From Lentisphaerota bacterium (GTDB lineage Bacteria > Verrucomicrobiota > Lentisphaeria > Oligosphaerales > JABHEG01), in NCBI GenBank assembly GCA_018676675.1, contig JABHEG010000037.1, positions 1 through 55,888 on the forward strand: 55,888 bases of DNA, written 5' to 3'. The notes under the pieces are model-generated. The model did not search any database and was not told the origin of the DNA. It saw only the letters and a list, made by a program, of their open reading frames with translations. Each line of letters opens with the position of its first letter. The stretch's first letter is position 1. Position numbers and translations under genes: made by a program. Positions 27,571-37,529 of the stretch are shown one piece after another.

Positions 27571-27778
27571 GCTCGTGTGTAACTACCCCGTTTTGAGCAC
27601 GATTCGGTCGCCGGGTGGCACCGCCTCCCACATTGAGCGAGAGCCGGTGCCCGAACGCGGGAGGGGCTGCCATGCCGCGACCAGTCTTGACCTTGACGGC
27701 CAAGTTACGGCCTCGGATATGAGCGATAGAACAACTGGCGAAAGCCAAGCTCGTGTGTGAATACGCCGTTCTGAGCAC
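27571..27778 (+). repeat. 30-bp direct repeat, two copies
   Basis: Copies at 27571-27600 and 27749-27778 share the pattern GCTCGTGTGTRAMTACSCCG followed by TTYTGAGCAC, with 4 mismatches in 30. They lie on either side of the REP-like pair, 178 bp apart start to start. No direct link to a mobile gene is visible. Confidence 0.7.
27604..27682. repeat. Inverted pair of REP-like elements
   Basis: A minus-oriented element (27604-27637, core GGGTGGCACCGCCTCCCAC at 27613-27631 as read on the plus strand) is followed by a plus-oriented one (27654-27682, AACGCGGGAGGGGCTGCCAT then GCCGCGACC). Both have the form AAYGYGGGAGG, a short imperfect palindrome, then a CG-rich end, as in REP/BIME units. The 19-bp core occurs exactly, in inverse orientation, at 54089-54107. 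Confidence 0.7.
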
Positions 27779-27927
27779 AGAACTGATGGTCGCAACGAAC
27801 CGTTGGAGGTGCCGCTTCTCCGTAAGCGGACAGGCCGGTTTCAGAGAGCCGGCGCTCCAAAGATCTGGAGGCAATTACACCCTCCGAAATGACTGGCTCA
27901 CTCGCGCCGGAGGCTGGGCTCGAGGGC

Positions 27928-27987
27928 AAAAAGAAACGCCCTGGCAAGGGGAGAAGGCAGATGGGGGTAGGGGGGCTTGCCAGGGCG
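27928..27987 (-). terminator. Rho-independent terminator of the DUF4434 gene
   Basis: Perfect 12-bp arms CGCCCTGGCAAG (27937-27948) and CTTGCCAGGGCG (27976-27987) enclose 27 nt. On the minus strand the stem is followed at once by TTTCTTTTT (27936-27928). It begins 10 bp after the DUF4434 stop codon. Confidence 0.88.
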
Positions 27988-27996
27988 AGTCTAAGA

Positions 27997-29631
27997 TCAT
28001 TCGCCAAGAATGACCGTCTGCGACCATCCTCTGGCCGTCCGGACCCGGATTCTCCGGCAAGCCTCCCCGGCCCCGGCAGGCCACGCCCACTCCACCCACT
28101 CCAAGCCATCAGGATACCGCCCTGACTCCCCGGGGTCTCTCCTCTTGACCACGCCAGTCCCGGGAGGAGCGATCAGCACCTGGTCACCATCGCTTACCTC
28201 CGCCTGGCCTCCCGCGAGGTGGTACCCGGTCAGGACGAGTCGCTCATCCTCACGGGCTGCAGCAACCACGATCGGCTGGTCGTGTCCCGCGAGGATGGTG
28301 TCTGCCAGTGGTTCGGGATGCCCTGCCTGACAGGTGAAGTAGCTGTCCCACATGTAGCAAACCAACTTTGCGGGATACGTCCCCGCCATCATGATCTGGC
28401 GGTCAAGCCGTTCTTTGGTTGTCCGCTGAGACGTGGTGAAACTCCCGCAGGGGATCCCTTTACCGGGAGCGAATCCTTCCAGATTGGCCCATAGATCGAC
28501 TGTGATCCCCTCCGCAGTCAGGGAGTCCACTGCCTCACGTGCCGCCTGGTAGAAGCGTCGCGTGTTCGCATGGTAGGCGTCACCATAGGTCGTCTCCCCA
28601 ACGCCGGTGACACAATGCAGTCCGGCGGCAACAGGAGCGCTGGCCTCTACGTCCCAGAAAAGCCCGACCTTGCCGGTTCCCCGGCTATCCTGAGGTGCAA
28701 TGATGTCTACATCGGTTCGAGCAATGTGGATGATGCCCCGGCGAACAGAATCAGCAGTGACTCCGGTCGGACGACGCTTGCGGGCATCCCAGTAGGGGGA
28801 CACCATGATTCGCCGTCCGGGCAATTTCTGTCGCACCAGTACGTGCTGGTCCCGGTAGCAGTTCAGGGCGGCCCGGAGGGTCCGCGCAGCTACCGGCAGC
28901 TCCACGCTCTGGTAGACGCCCACGAACGCCTCTGAAGCGCCAAAGCGCTGTGCGTAATCACCCAGCACGCGGTTGGCAAACCTGAGGAACGTCGGCATGA
29001 CCGTTCCCCAGGGATCCCATGGATACGTCGGGTGCTGAGGAGCTGTCGGCATGCCGACAAACACCTGCATCTCCAAGGCTCCGGCTTCGGCGAGAAGCAT
29101 CGCCACCGAGTCTTTCGTGCTCCCGGAGACGAACACCAAATCAACGATCCGCGCGACAGGGAGCTCAGAGGGGCGTCCGCTGCTGTCGAACGGGAAGGCC
29201 AAACGCCAGATGATCGTGTCCCCGATTCGGACCGACCGTTCGTAGGCCGAGTGCTCGAGGAGGCGGGCACCGAACTGCTCCTTAGCCCCGTAGCGGAACA
29301 CCCGCCGGATCTCAGCATCCGGTGCCACCCCGGCAAGGTCTTGAACGGCCTTGGCCACAAGCTCCGGACTCAAAGCAAAGGGGGCCAGGTCCCTCAGTTC
29401 GCCCAAGTCAGTCGCTTTGGGCCTTGGACCAAACTGGATTGCGGTATCCGCACCGGTGGCGCGCGCCTTGGTGAGCGCCGCCCGCCACGCTGCCCTCGAC
29501 GAACGACCAAAGAACCAGTACCCGGAGATGGGATAGGCGCCAGGCCCAGCCAGAACCAACGCAGCGGAGCCAAGATACCAGGCCAGGGAAAGTGTGCCGA
29601 CCAGCCATAATCTGTTAGAACTGCGGACCAT
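27997..29631 (-). CDS. Secreted DUF4434-like protein
   Basis: A 544-residue exported protein. The signal peptide (WLVGTLSLAWYLGSAALVLA) is followed by ISGYWFFGRSS, typical of the DUF4434 opening. The TIM-barrel-like body has GVYQSVELPVAARTLRA, KLPGRRIMVSPYWDARK and IIHIARTDVDIIAPQDSRGT, the usual DUF4434 pattern. A short C-terminal beta domain follows from about 440. DUF4434 is related to glycoside hydrolases but has no defined substrate. AGGAGG lies 9 nt before the ATG. It is monocistronic: divergent from the mannosidase and closed by a strong terminator. Confidence 0.78.
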   Translation of the reverse strand: MVRSSNRLWLVGTLSLAWYLGSAALVLAGPGAYPISGYWFFGRSSRAAWRAALTKARATGADTAIQFGPRPKATDLGELRDLAPFALSPELVAKAVQDLAGVAPDAEIRRVFRYGAKEQFGARLLEHSAYERSVRIGDTIIWRLAFPFDSSGRPSELPVARIVDLVFVSGSTKDSVAMLLAEAGALEMQVFVGMPTAPQHPTYPWDPWGTVMPTFLRFANRVLGDYAQRFGASEAFVGVYQSVELPVAARTLRAALNCYRDQHVLVRQKLPGRRIMVSPYWDARKRRPTGVTADSVRRGIIHIARTDVDIIAPQDSRGTGKVGLFWDVEASAPVAAGLHCVTGVGETTYGDAYHANTRRFYQAAREAVDSLTAEGITVDLWANLEGFAPGKGIPCGSFTTSQRTTKERLDRQIMMAGTYPAKLVCYMWDSYFTCQAGHPEPLADTILAGHDQPIVVAAAREDERLVLTGYHLAGGQAEVSDGDQVLIAPPGTGVVKRRDPGESGRYPDGLEWVEWAWPAGAGEACRRIRVRTARGWSQTVILGE

Positions 29632-29760
29632 AGACGAAGCCCTCCTTGAGCCATTCTTCCGTCAACCATACCGCACGGCAGGAGCTGGACAAGATCGCGC
29701 CCGGGATATATAGGACCTGCCGACTGATCAGCAGCCAGCAGACAGACAAAGGCCCACTCG

Positions 29761-32178
29761 ATGCCGGAAACATACAGCGCTCCAATCCCTGAGACATGGC
29801 AGTTTGCCTGGTGCCCTCATGGGCAGTGTCGAACCCCTGCTCAAGCTCGCCAGCTTGCTTACCACCCGGCACACGTTCCGGGCACGAACATCGGGGACCT
29901 CCTGCGCCTCGACCTCATCAGCGATCCCTTCATCGGGCGTCAGTTCAGGGACGCCTACTGGATCGAGATGAAGGACTTCTGGTACTGCTGCGAAATTGAG
30001 ATCCCGGCTGATGCCCTCAGCGCGGCAGACCAGGCGATGCTCTGCTTTGACGGTATCGACACGATCGCGGACATCTGGCTGAATGGCAGGAAGCTCGCCG
30101 AAACGCGCAACATGTTTCAACGACACCGCTTGCCGGCCATGGATCTCCTCGAAGCCGGCGCAAACGAACTCATGATATGCCTGCGCCCGCCGGGGAAATC
30201 CGGTCTGGAGACAGCCCGAAGCTGGGGCGTAGACCTCCCCGCACTCAATGCCGCATTTCAGACCCAGGAACGGCTCGTCATACGTAAGATGCAGATGAGC
30301 TATGGCTGGGACAATACGCCTCGGATCCTCATGTCTGGAATCTACCGACCAGTGGCACTGACCCTGCAGGCAGGCGCGGCACTGGTGGACGCAGCCGTCC
30401 GAACCGAGGGAATTGACCCCGGTCACTCCGGAGCCACACTGGGCTTCGATGTCACTGCGTCCGCCTCAGATGCCATTGAGCAGCCCCAACTCCATATCCG
30501 TGGCGAAGGCCAGGCCTGCCACTTCGAGGAAACGGTGCCGCTGGCCTTTGACTGCACCGGCCAGGCCCACGCAGCGATTCGAGTAGACGATCCGCAGCTC
30601 TGGTGGCCACATACGCTCGGAGAGTCACATCTCTACCACACGGCCATCGAGCTCCTCGACGGCGATGACGTCATTGACCGGTGTGAACGAGACGTCGGCA
30701 TCGCCCAGATTCGCCGCTGTGACAGCCCGATCACGATGGAACCGGTGACCTACAGGGTGGGCTCCCCCAAAGACGGTGTGCCCGATCTCGACGGCGCCGA
30801 CAACGGGCCCTGGTCGCACGTCCCCCTGGAGACCCCGGCCCCGGCGCCACACCAGCGTGTGGTTTTCGAGGTCAATGGCGAACCGCTTCCCATCCTCGGC
30901 GCCAACTGGCAACCGCCTGACGCTGTCTATTCCCGAGTGGATGATGACCAACTGAAGAGCCTGGTGACCAACGCTCGTGAAGCCGGCCTGAACATGATCC
31001 GAATCTGGGGAGGCGGGTACATCGAACATCCCGCATTCTACGAGGCCTGCTCCGAGCTTGGGATCCTGGTCTGGCAGGACTTCCCGTTCGCCTGTGGCAC
31101 CTTCCCTCAAGTCGACCCCTTCCTGGACGAAGTCCGAACCGAAGCTGAAGATATCGTGAAACAGCTCCGGTCCTATCCCTGTCTGGCTGCATGGTGTGGG
31201 GACAATGAGAGCGACATGATCTACCACGATCGCGGCATCGACCCCAAACAAAACCGCCTCAACCACGAAATCCTCCCCCAGGCGGTCGAGCGCCTCGACC
31301 CGGGGCGCTACTTCCACATGTCCAGCCCATCGGGGATAGACTATCCGCGCAGCCCCTGGAGCGGGGACAACCGGAACTGGGGAGCCTGGGATCCCTCGGG
31401 AAACTACACCCATATCCGCCGCGAGGAGGCGACCTTCATCAGCGAGGCGGGCGCCTATGCACTCCCGGACATGCGGACCATAGAAGCCCATATTCCCGTG
31501 GCTGATCGCTGGCCGCTGAACTCCGAAACCTGGGATCTGCACAACGGCGATGTCGACACGTTCAAACGCCACTTCTGGGGCCGCAACAAGCCAATGTGGG
31601 AGGCGTTCTCCTCCTGTGAAGACATCGACGACGCCGTCGAGGTCTCGCAGTTCGCCCAGGCGTGGGGTGCGAAGGTGCTGGTCGAGCACTGTCGAGCACG
31701 CTGGCCCGAGACCGGAGGAATGCTCTGGTGGAAGCTGAACGACTGCTGGCCATGCATGGACGGGGGCCTCTACGACTACGAACTGCGGCCCCGGACGATC
31801 GTCAAGGCAATGCGGGCCGCGGCCGCTCCCACACTCCTCTGCGTAGGCCAGCCCCTCAACCAGGATAGCCTTGAGCTGCGCCTGATAAACCACTCGGATG
31901 AGTACATCACCGGCACATTTGCCCTTGAAGTTTGGCAACTTGGGAAGAACAAGCCGGTCGACGGGACAGTTCTCGAAGCAGAGGTCCCTCCATGGCAGAC
32001 GAGCATTCTGGGCAGTATCCCGCTGGGCCAGGAACTCGATCCGGAAACCACCGTTCTCCGGACCGCCGTCTACACAACCGACGCACCGGTGCACACAAGC
32101 CTATGGACACTCGCCCCGCGGACAGCCTGGCGCTGCTACAAGGAAACGGACTGGATCCGAGCCATCTGGAACTGCTGA
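29761..32178 (+). CDS. Beta-mannosidase, GH2 family
   Basis: An 805-residue GH2 enzyme hydrolysing terminal beta-mannosyl residues. The N-terminal jelly-roll (PETWQFAWCP, LCFDGIDTIADIWLNGRKL), an immunoglobulin-like domain and a TIM barrel are in the usual order. The barrel has GANWQPPDAVYSRV, NMIRIWGGGYIEHPAFYEAC and AAWCGDNE with acid/base Glu483; the nucleophile is probably Glu562 in FISEAGAYALPD. Length matches bacterial beta-mannosidases (800-880). No signal peptide is visible, so it probably acts in the cytoplasm on imported oligosaccharides, unlike its secreted neighbours. AAAGG lies 8 nt upstream. It forms an operon with the next two plus-strand genes, the first only 14 bp away. Confidence 0.88.
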   Translation: MPETYSAPIPETWQFAWCPHGQCRTPAQARQLAYHPAHVPGTNIGDLLRLDLISDPFIGRQFRDAYWIEMKDFWYCCEIEIPADALSAADQAMLCFDGIDTIADIWLNGRKLAETRNMFQRHRLPAMDLLEAGANELMICLRPPGKSGLETARSWGVDLPALNAAFQTQERLVIRKMQMSYGWDNTPRILMSGIYRPVALTLQAGAALVDAAVRTEGIDPGHSGATLGFDVTASASDAIEQPQLHIRGEGQACHFEETVPLAFDCTGQAHAAIRVDDPQLWWPHTLGESHLYHTAIELLDGDDVIDRCERDVGIAQIRRCDSPITMEPVTYRVGSPKDGVPDLDGADNGPWSHVPLETPAPAPHQRVVFEVNGEPLPILGANWQPPDAVYSRVDDDQLKSLVTNAREAGLNMIRIWGGGYIEHPAFYEACSELGILVWQDFPFACGTFPQVDPFLDEVRTEAEDIVKQLRSYPCLAAWCGDNESDMIYHDRGIDPKQNRLNHEILPQAVERLDPGRYFHMSSPSGIDYPRSPWSGDNRNWGAWDPSGNYTHIRREEATFISEAGAYALPDMRTIEAHIPVADRWPLNSETWDLHNGDVDTFKRHFWGRNKPMWEAFSSCEDIDDAVEVSQFAQAWGAKVLVEHCRARWPETGGMLWWKLNDCWPCMDGGLYDYELRPRTIVKAMRAAAAPTLLCVGQPLNQDSLELRLINHSDEYITGTFALEVWQLGKNKPVDGTVLEAEVPPWQTSILGSIPLGQELDPETTVLRTAVYTTDAPVHTSLWTLAPRTAWRCYKETDWIRAIWNC

Positions 32179-32192
32179 AACGGAGCATCGAT

Positions 32193-35100
32193 ATGCGCCC
32201 CTCTCTCATGGCACTCCTCATCCTCTCAACGACCTCTGCGTCCCTTGCGGCGGAAACAACCGCCCTCTTCGATGGTGCAGATGCGTCGACATGGGATACT
32301 GCCCGGGACAAACAGCGACTGAATCGCGAACTCCACTATAGCGAACTCCGCAGTACGGATGAACAGGCTCTGCTCTGGCGCTTCTCCCCCATCGCCGTGC
32401 GCTTCAATGACATCTTTCTGCGCCGTGAAATCGCGATGCCGTTCGACGCCGTACGAATTCGCCTGCGGAATGCCGGTGACGCGATCACATTCGCAGTCAA
32501 AGTACGAGATGCCAAAGGCGCTGAGTGGACCGCAAACCAGATATCCGTAGCCGCAGGAACGGCCACACGATGGCTTGACTTCCCTACGGCAGAATGGAAG
32601 CCGGCATCGTGGTCGAAGGATCAGAATGGCCGGCTGGACTTCCCGCTCGCCAGTCTGGCCCTGATCGCGTTCAATATCGATGGGGGACGGAAGTACGAGG
32701 TCGCGATTGAACGGGTGGAAGTGCTGCATCCCGAACGACCGATTGCGGCCGTCACTGCCCTGCAGATTCCGCAAACCGCCAACGCAGGAGACACGCTCGA
32801 TGCATCCGTGGCTCTCCAGCTCAACCAGCCTTGCCGACTCGCGATCGCCAGCCTGGAGTTACACCAGGGGAAGAGCGTCACAGCGACCTGCGCCCTGCCT
32901 CTTCAGGCGACCGAACTGGCGGCTGGGACAACCTACAGTTGGGACACGCTGAGCCTCAAGCTCTCCCCGTTCATCCGTGGAGGAAATCATACGGTTCGGC
33001 TGCGCATCGGCGAGGCAAAGACCTCCTACGACGGCAAACTCTCCAACGGCCGGATCGGTACAGTCAACGTAACCCCGAGGAAGCCCGGCACGGTGCGTTC
33101 CAGTGTTCGTCGACACCGCGGCACGCCGCGGCTCTTCATTAACGGCACCCCCCACTCCGGCATGGCCTACACAGCCTACCATCCTGATGTCGAAGTCTTT
33201 ACAGACTTCACCCAGGCCGGCGTCAATCTGTTCAGCTTCAGTGCCACACCCACCGAAGCCGGGTACAATCTCTCGCGTACAACATGGACGGCGCCGGACG
33301 AGTACGACTATTCCCAACTGGATGAGCGCGTGGCCATGGTGCTTGAGGCCAACCCCGAGGCGTTCATCTTCCCTCGGCTCTACCTGCATGCTCCGAGCTG
33401 GTGGAGCAAGCTGCACCCCGAGGATGTCGTGCAGGTTGACCGTGGTGACGGAAAACCGGTTCCGTTCATCCACCGGGGAACACGCCCCGCCCCAAGCTGG
33501 GCTTCCGAACGCTGGCGCAACGACACGATCGAGGGCCTCCGACGACTCATTCAGCATGTCGAGGAATCACCCTACGCCGACCGCGTGATCGGCTACCACA
33601 TCGCCTCCGGAACAACCGAGGAATGGATGATGTGGGGGGCGAACGAACGCGAATGGGTTGACTACTCCCCAGTCAACGTTGCCCGTTTCCAACTGTGGCT
33701 CCGAGACCGCTACAGAACCGTCAGCGCCCTCCGCGCCGGCTGGGCAACCCCGGACGTCACCTTCAAAAGCGTCACACTCCCCACACGGAAGGAACGCGAG
33801 AAAACCCATTTCGGCTCATTCAGACACCCCGAGCACGAACAGCGGGTGACCGATTTCTACCTCTACAACTCGCACATGGTCGCCGACACGATCTGTACCT
33901 TTGCTCGAGCCGTCAAAGACATCACCCGGCGTCAGAAAACCGTGGGCGTGTTCTACGGGTACCTGCTCCAACTCTGCGGTGAACAGCGCCAGCAGAACGC
34001 TGGGCACCTCGCCTTGGGACACGTCCTGGCAAGCCCCGACATCGACTTCCTGTGCAGCCCCACGAGCTACCGTTACCGGCAACTCGGAGGCGAGGGAACA
34101 AGCCACTTCATGTCATTACTGGGGAGCGTGAAGGCTCACGGCAAGCTCTGGTTCAACGAGAACGACATCCGCACGTCTCTCGCCCCGGGGAAAGTCGGCA
34201 GCTGGGGCAAGCCGGAGACCATCGCGGGAGATATCCTGCAACAAGATAAAGAACTGGCCAATGCCATCGCCAACGGGGCTGCTCAATGGTGGTTTGACGT
34301 AGGCCGAAACCGCTACGACGACGACATGCTGATGCAGCGCATTGCCGCCCTGAACAAGGCCGCTGACAGCGTCATACCCAGTGACCGATCCTGGGTCGAT
34401 GACGTGGCCCTGGTGGTAGACGAGAAGAGCCTCTGCTACCTGAAGGTTGGAGACCCCCTCGGGCGAGAACTGCTGATCGACCAACTCCCGAGCCTGCACC
34501 GGATCGGGGCCGCAGCAGGGCACTATCTGGCTGGAGACCTGGCCAGGCTGACACGGCACAAGCTCCTGCTCTTCACGACCAGCTTTGCCCCGGACGCAGG
34601 ACAGCGCCAGGCCATCGACACCCTCAAGGGCAACGGGCGCGTCCTGGTGTTCTGCCACGCCCAGGGGCTTTACCAAGGCGGACAGATTGCCCCTGAGGGC
34701 ATGAGTAGCTTCACAGGGATCCAGCTCAAACTGGCCACCGGACCACACAACGCGACTGTGACATTGAACGGCAATCACCCCTTGACTCGGGGAGTCAGCC
34801 CAATGACCTTTGGCCCTTCCCCGGAACGCTCCCTCAACCCACTGGCCTACGCCGACGATCCGGATGCCACTGTCCTCGGCACCCTCCCGAATGGAGTCCC
34901 CGGACTGGTCATCAAACGTTTCCCGGACTGGACAGCAGTCCACTGTGCCGTACCCAAACTGCCGCTCCCCATCCTGCAACGTCTGGCCGGCTTGGCGGGC
35001 GTTCACCGCTACATCGACACAGCCGATGTCGTCTGGGCAGCTCGAGATCTCGTCTCCGTGTGTGTCAAAGAACCGGGCTCGCGCGCAATCACACTCCCAA

Positions 35101-35213
35101 ACGCGCGTAAGGTGCGAGACCTCTATACAGGCGAGCCGGTTGCTGACTCACCAGTCAAGGTATTCAGAGCCACCTTCGTAGACCGGGCAACGCGCGTGTT
35201 CATGCTTGAGTAG
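32193..35213 (+). CDS. Secreted GH42-like glycoside hydrolase
   Basis: A 1006-residue exported protein with signal peptide MRPSLMALLILSTTSASLAA. Beta-rich domains fill the first ~300 residues. A (beta/alpha)8 barrel then resembles GH42 beta-galactosidases: GTPRLFINGTPHSGMAYTAY, DEYDYSQLDERVAMVLEANP, IHRGTRPAPSWASERW and YHIASGTTEEW, with Glu476 or Glu477 as probable acid/base. A trimerisation-type domain follows at about 740-870 (LLLFTTSFAPDAGQRQAIDT). CGGAG 7 nt upstream fixes the start at 32193; an open frame from 31932 overlaps the mannosidase and is rejected. Substrate specificity is not known, and mannosides are as likely as galactosides given the operon. Confidence 0.78.
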   Translation: MRPSLMALLILSTTSASLAAETTALFDGADASTWDTARDKQRLNRELHYSELRSTDEQALLWRFSPIAVRFNDIFLRREIAMPFDAVRIRLRNAGDAITFAVKVRDAKGAEWTANQISVAAGTATRWLDFPTAEWKPASWSKDQNGRLDFPLASLALIAFNIDGGRKYEVAIERVEVLHPERPIAAVTALQIPQTANAGDTLDASVALQLNQPCRLAIASLELHQGKSVTATCALPLQATELAAGTTYSWDTLSLKLSPFIRGGNHTVRLRIGEAKTSYDGKLSNGRIGTVNVTPRKPGTVRSSVRRHRGTPRLFINGTPHSGMAYTAYHPDVEVFTDFTQAGVNLFSFSATPTEAGYNLSRTTWTAPDEYDYSQLDERVAMVLEANPEAFIFPRLYLHAPSWWSKLHPEDVVQVDRGDGKPVPFIHRGTRPAPSWASERWRNDTIEGLRRLIQHVEESPYADRVIGYHIASGTTEEWMMWGANEREWVDYSPVNVARFQLWLRDRYRTVSALRAGWATPDVTFKSVTLPTRKEREKTHFGSFRHPEHEQRVTDFYLYNSHMVADTICTFARAVKDITRRQKTVGVFYGYLLQLCGEQRQQNAGHLALGHVLASPDIDFLCSPTSYRYRQLGGEGTSHFMSLLGSVKAHGKLWFNENDIRTSLAPGKVGSWGKPETIAGDILQQDKELANAIANGAAQWWFDVGRNRYDDDMLMQRIAALNKAADSVIPSDRSWVDDVALVVDEKSLCYLKVGDPLGRELLIDQLPSLHRIGAAAGHYLAGDLARLTRHKLLLFTTSFAPDAGQRQAIDTLKGNGRVLVFCHAQGLYQGGQIAPEGMSSFTGIQLKLATGPHNATVTLNGNHPLTRGVSPMTFGPSPERSLNPLAYADDPDATVLGTLPNGVPGLVIKRFPDWTAVHCAVPKLPLPILQRLAGLAGVHRYIDTADVVWAARDLVSVCVKEPGSRAITLPNARKVRDLYTGEPVADSPVKVFRATFVDRATRVFMLE

Positions 35214-35267
35214 GTTGCCTTATCTCCACACACTGATCCATTGCTGGAGCGATAGGAGCGCTTCCCC

Positions 35268-37529
35268 ATGAACAATCTGGTGCGTCACGCTCTGACCGCT
35301 GCCATCGTGTCAACCACGACCGCCTCTGCCAATCCCCAGGACACCTTTGCCACGCACGCGCCGTTGGCAATCCGGAACGTGACCCCGAGCACTACCCGGA
35401 TCCCCTGCTTCAAGCAACTTGAACTGGATGTCGACCTCGCCGCTACGTACACCAACCCGTTCGACAGCAAGCAGATCACACTTGATGCAACGGTCACGGG
35501 TCCGGACGGGGGAATGTGGTCCGTCCCGGGGTTCTTCTATCAGGCGTGCACCCGCAAGTTGGCCAACGAAACGGAGACGATCACCCCGGTAGGGAACGGA
35601 CAGTGGAAGGTCCGCCTTTCCTTCGCGAGCCCGGGCAAACACACCGTCGCGATCTCCGCAACCGACGCCTCCGGTACAGTTGCGGCTCAACCGATCATCA
35701 TCGAGGTCGTGCCGGCTGACGTGCCTGGTATGGCGCGTGTACACCCAACCGATCCACGGTATCTCGCGACCGACCGGGGTGACCCGCTCTTCCTGATCGG
35801 GGCAAATGTCTGTTGGGGAGGAAAACGCGGCACCCTCAGCTACGACGAGTGGCTCCCGAAGTACGCCGAGAACGGGGGCAACTTTTTCCGCGTCTGGCTG
35901 GCACCGCCCTGGACGACCTTTGCGCTGAACACACTGGAATCCGGAGCTGCACGGATCGACCTGAGGAACGCCTGGCGACTCGACTACGTAGTGCAGCGCG
36001 CTGAAGAACTCGGCCTGCACGTCATGTTGTGCATCGACAGTTTCAACATCATTCGCAGTACCAAACGGCAGCATGGCTCGTACGAAGACGCCCCCTATCA
36101 TCCCGCCCGAGGCGGAACAGTAGCCAAACCACAGGACTACTTCTCCCGGGACGACGTGCTGACCGCCTACCGAGACCGACTCCGCTATCTCGTCGCTCGG
36201 TATGGCTACAGCCCAAGTGTCCTCGCCTGGGAGTTCTGGAATGAAGTCGATATCGTCGATGACTACAACTCCAGGCTTGTGACCCGCTGGCACCGCGACA
36301 TGGCCAGATTCCTGCGCAACATCGATCCCTGGAAACACCTGGTCACGACGAGCACAGCCCGTGCCTCGGGAGATGCCAGGCTGGACCGGCTTCCCGAACT
36401 CGACGTGGTCCAGACCCATCACTACCAAGCTCGGGATATGGCGCTTGAGTTGGGGAGAGACCGCGATAAGAAGCGGGCGGCAGGGAACCGGCCCCACTTC
36501 CACGGTGAGTTCGGGATCAGCCACAGCGGGAAGACAACAGCCAAACTTGACCCCGCCGGCGTGCATCTGCACAACGGGCTTTATGCATCCGTGGGACAGC
36601 AACAAGCCGGAACCCCCATGACATGGTGGTGGGACAGTTACATCCATCCACAGGGGCTGTACACCGTGTTCGGAGCATTCGCCCGTTGGATCGATGGCTT
36701 TCAGTTCGGTGCCTCGGGAACCGTGCCCGTGTCGGCGCAAATCGAGTTCAGGAAGTCTGACGCCCCGCCAGCACTGGGAGAAGTGGAGTTTCCCGTGGTC
36801 AGAGGCTCTTGGAAGCCGGCCCCGTTCAACCGGCCGGGCAAGGTCACCGCAGGGGCGAACGGCAAGGTCACACAGACCGCGCCACTCTCGAACATCCTGC
36901 ACGGCCTGCGTAACCACGCCCGGCTGCACAACCCCGCCACCTTCGACCTTGAGTTGCCCGAGGCAACGACCTTCACAGTTGAGGTGCACTCAGTATCCGG
37001 GCACGGCGGAGCCCATCTGCAGATCTCTGTTGACGGCAATGTCGCCTTGGACAAAGACATGCCCGACCCCGACGACACGAAGGAAATGGAGACGCTCTAC
37101 GGCTACAGTGGAAGTTACACGGTTGATGTGCCGGCAGGCCGTCACATGATCAAGGTGGAGAACATTGGCAAGGACTGGGCTCAGCTTGAAGGCTACCGAA
37201 TCGCCGAGTTTGTAGCCATGGCCGAGACCCCCGTACGCGTGGTTGGGCTCAAGAACGACAACCAGGCGCTCGTGTGGGTCCAGAACAGCCTCCACACGTG
37301 GGGTCGGGCCGGAAAACGCAAGCGCACAGTTCCGGCAACGCCGGCGTCAACAGTCATGCTCGCGGACTTCGCGCCGGGAGAGTGGAACGCGGAATGGTGG
37401 GACACGGTCGCCGGCAAGGTGACAGACACGTCACTTACCACTGTCGGCAAGAACGGAAAGCTGCGGATCGACCTGCCTCCGATCGCCTGGGACACCGCGC
37501 TACGGATCCGCAGGCAGGACCCACAATGA
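35268..37529 (+). CDS. Secreted GH5-like endo-glycosidase with DUF5060 domain
   Basis: A 753-residue exported protein. After the signal peptide, residues about 38-150 form a DUF5060-type beta-sandwich (LELDVDLAATYTNPF, MWSVPGFFYQ). A GH5/GH-A barrel follows: LFLIGANVCWGG, NFFRVWLAPPW, acid/base Glu326 in LAWEFWNEVD and nucleophile Glu414 in FHGEFGISH. The C-terminal 200 residues include a CBM-like sandwich (LQISVDGNVALDKDM, VDVPAGRHMIKVENIG). AGGAG lies 9 nt upstream of the ATG. Relatives are annotated as mannanases or cellulases; adjacency to a beta-mannosidase favours mannan chemistry, by inference. Confidence 0.8.
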   Translation: MNNLVRHALTAAIVSTTTASANPQDTFATHAPLAIRNVTPSTTRIPCFKQLELDVDLAATYTNPFDSKQITLDATVTGPDGGMWSVPGFFYQACTRKLANETETITPVGNGQWKVRLSFASPGKHTVAISATDASGTVAAQPIIIEVVPADVPGMARVHPTDPRYLATDRGDPLFLIGANVCWGGKRGTLSYDEWLPKYAENGGNFFRVWLAPPWTTFALNTLESGAARIDLRNAWRLDYVVQRAEELGLHVMLCIDSFNIIRSTKRQHGSYEDAPYHPARGGTVAKPQDYFSRDDVLTAYRDRLRYLVARYGYSPSVLAWEFWNEVDIVDDYNSRLVTRWHRDMARFLRNIDPWKHLVTTSTARASGDARLDRLPELDVVQTHHYQARDMALELGRDRDKKRAAGNRPHFHGEFGISHSGKTTAKLDPAGVHLHNGLYASVGQQQAGTPMTWWWDSYIHPQGLYTVFGAFARWIDGFQFGASGTVPVSAQIEFRKSDAPPALGEVEFPVVRGSWKPAPFNRPGKVTAGANGKVTQTAPLSNILHGLRNHARLHNPATFDLELPEATTFTVEVHSVSGHGGAHLQISVDGNVALDKDMPDPDDTKEMETLYGYSGSYTVDVPAGRHMIKVENIGKDWAQLEGYRIAEFVAMAETPVRVVGLKNDNQALVWVQNSLHTWGRAGKRKRTVPATPASTVMLADFAPGEWNAEWWDTVAGKVTDTSLTTVGKNGKLRIDLPPIAWDTALRIRRQDPQ

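Larger units (their letters stand above)
27439..27996. other. Repeat-rich intergenic region
   Basis: No coding sequence is supported in 558 bp. It holds a promoter for the downstream minus-strand gene, a 30-bp direct repeat (27571-27600 and 27749-27778, 26 of 30 identical), two oppositely oriented REP-like elements and an intrinsic terminator. These are listed separately. Confidence 0.75.

Noticed and set aside
29707..29712. TATATA as a -10 box for the beta-mannosidase operon
   Set aside because: The best -35 candidate (CTGGAC) matches poorly; the divergent gap surely holds promoters but this one is not convincing.
31932..32192. Extended N-terminus of the GH42-like protein overlapping the beta-mannosidase gene
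   Set aside because: A signal peptide and CGGAG ribosome-binding site place the start at 32193; the extension is the mannosidase gene read in another frame.
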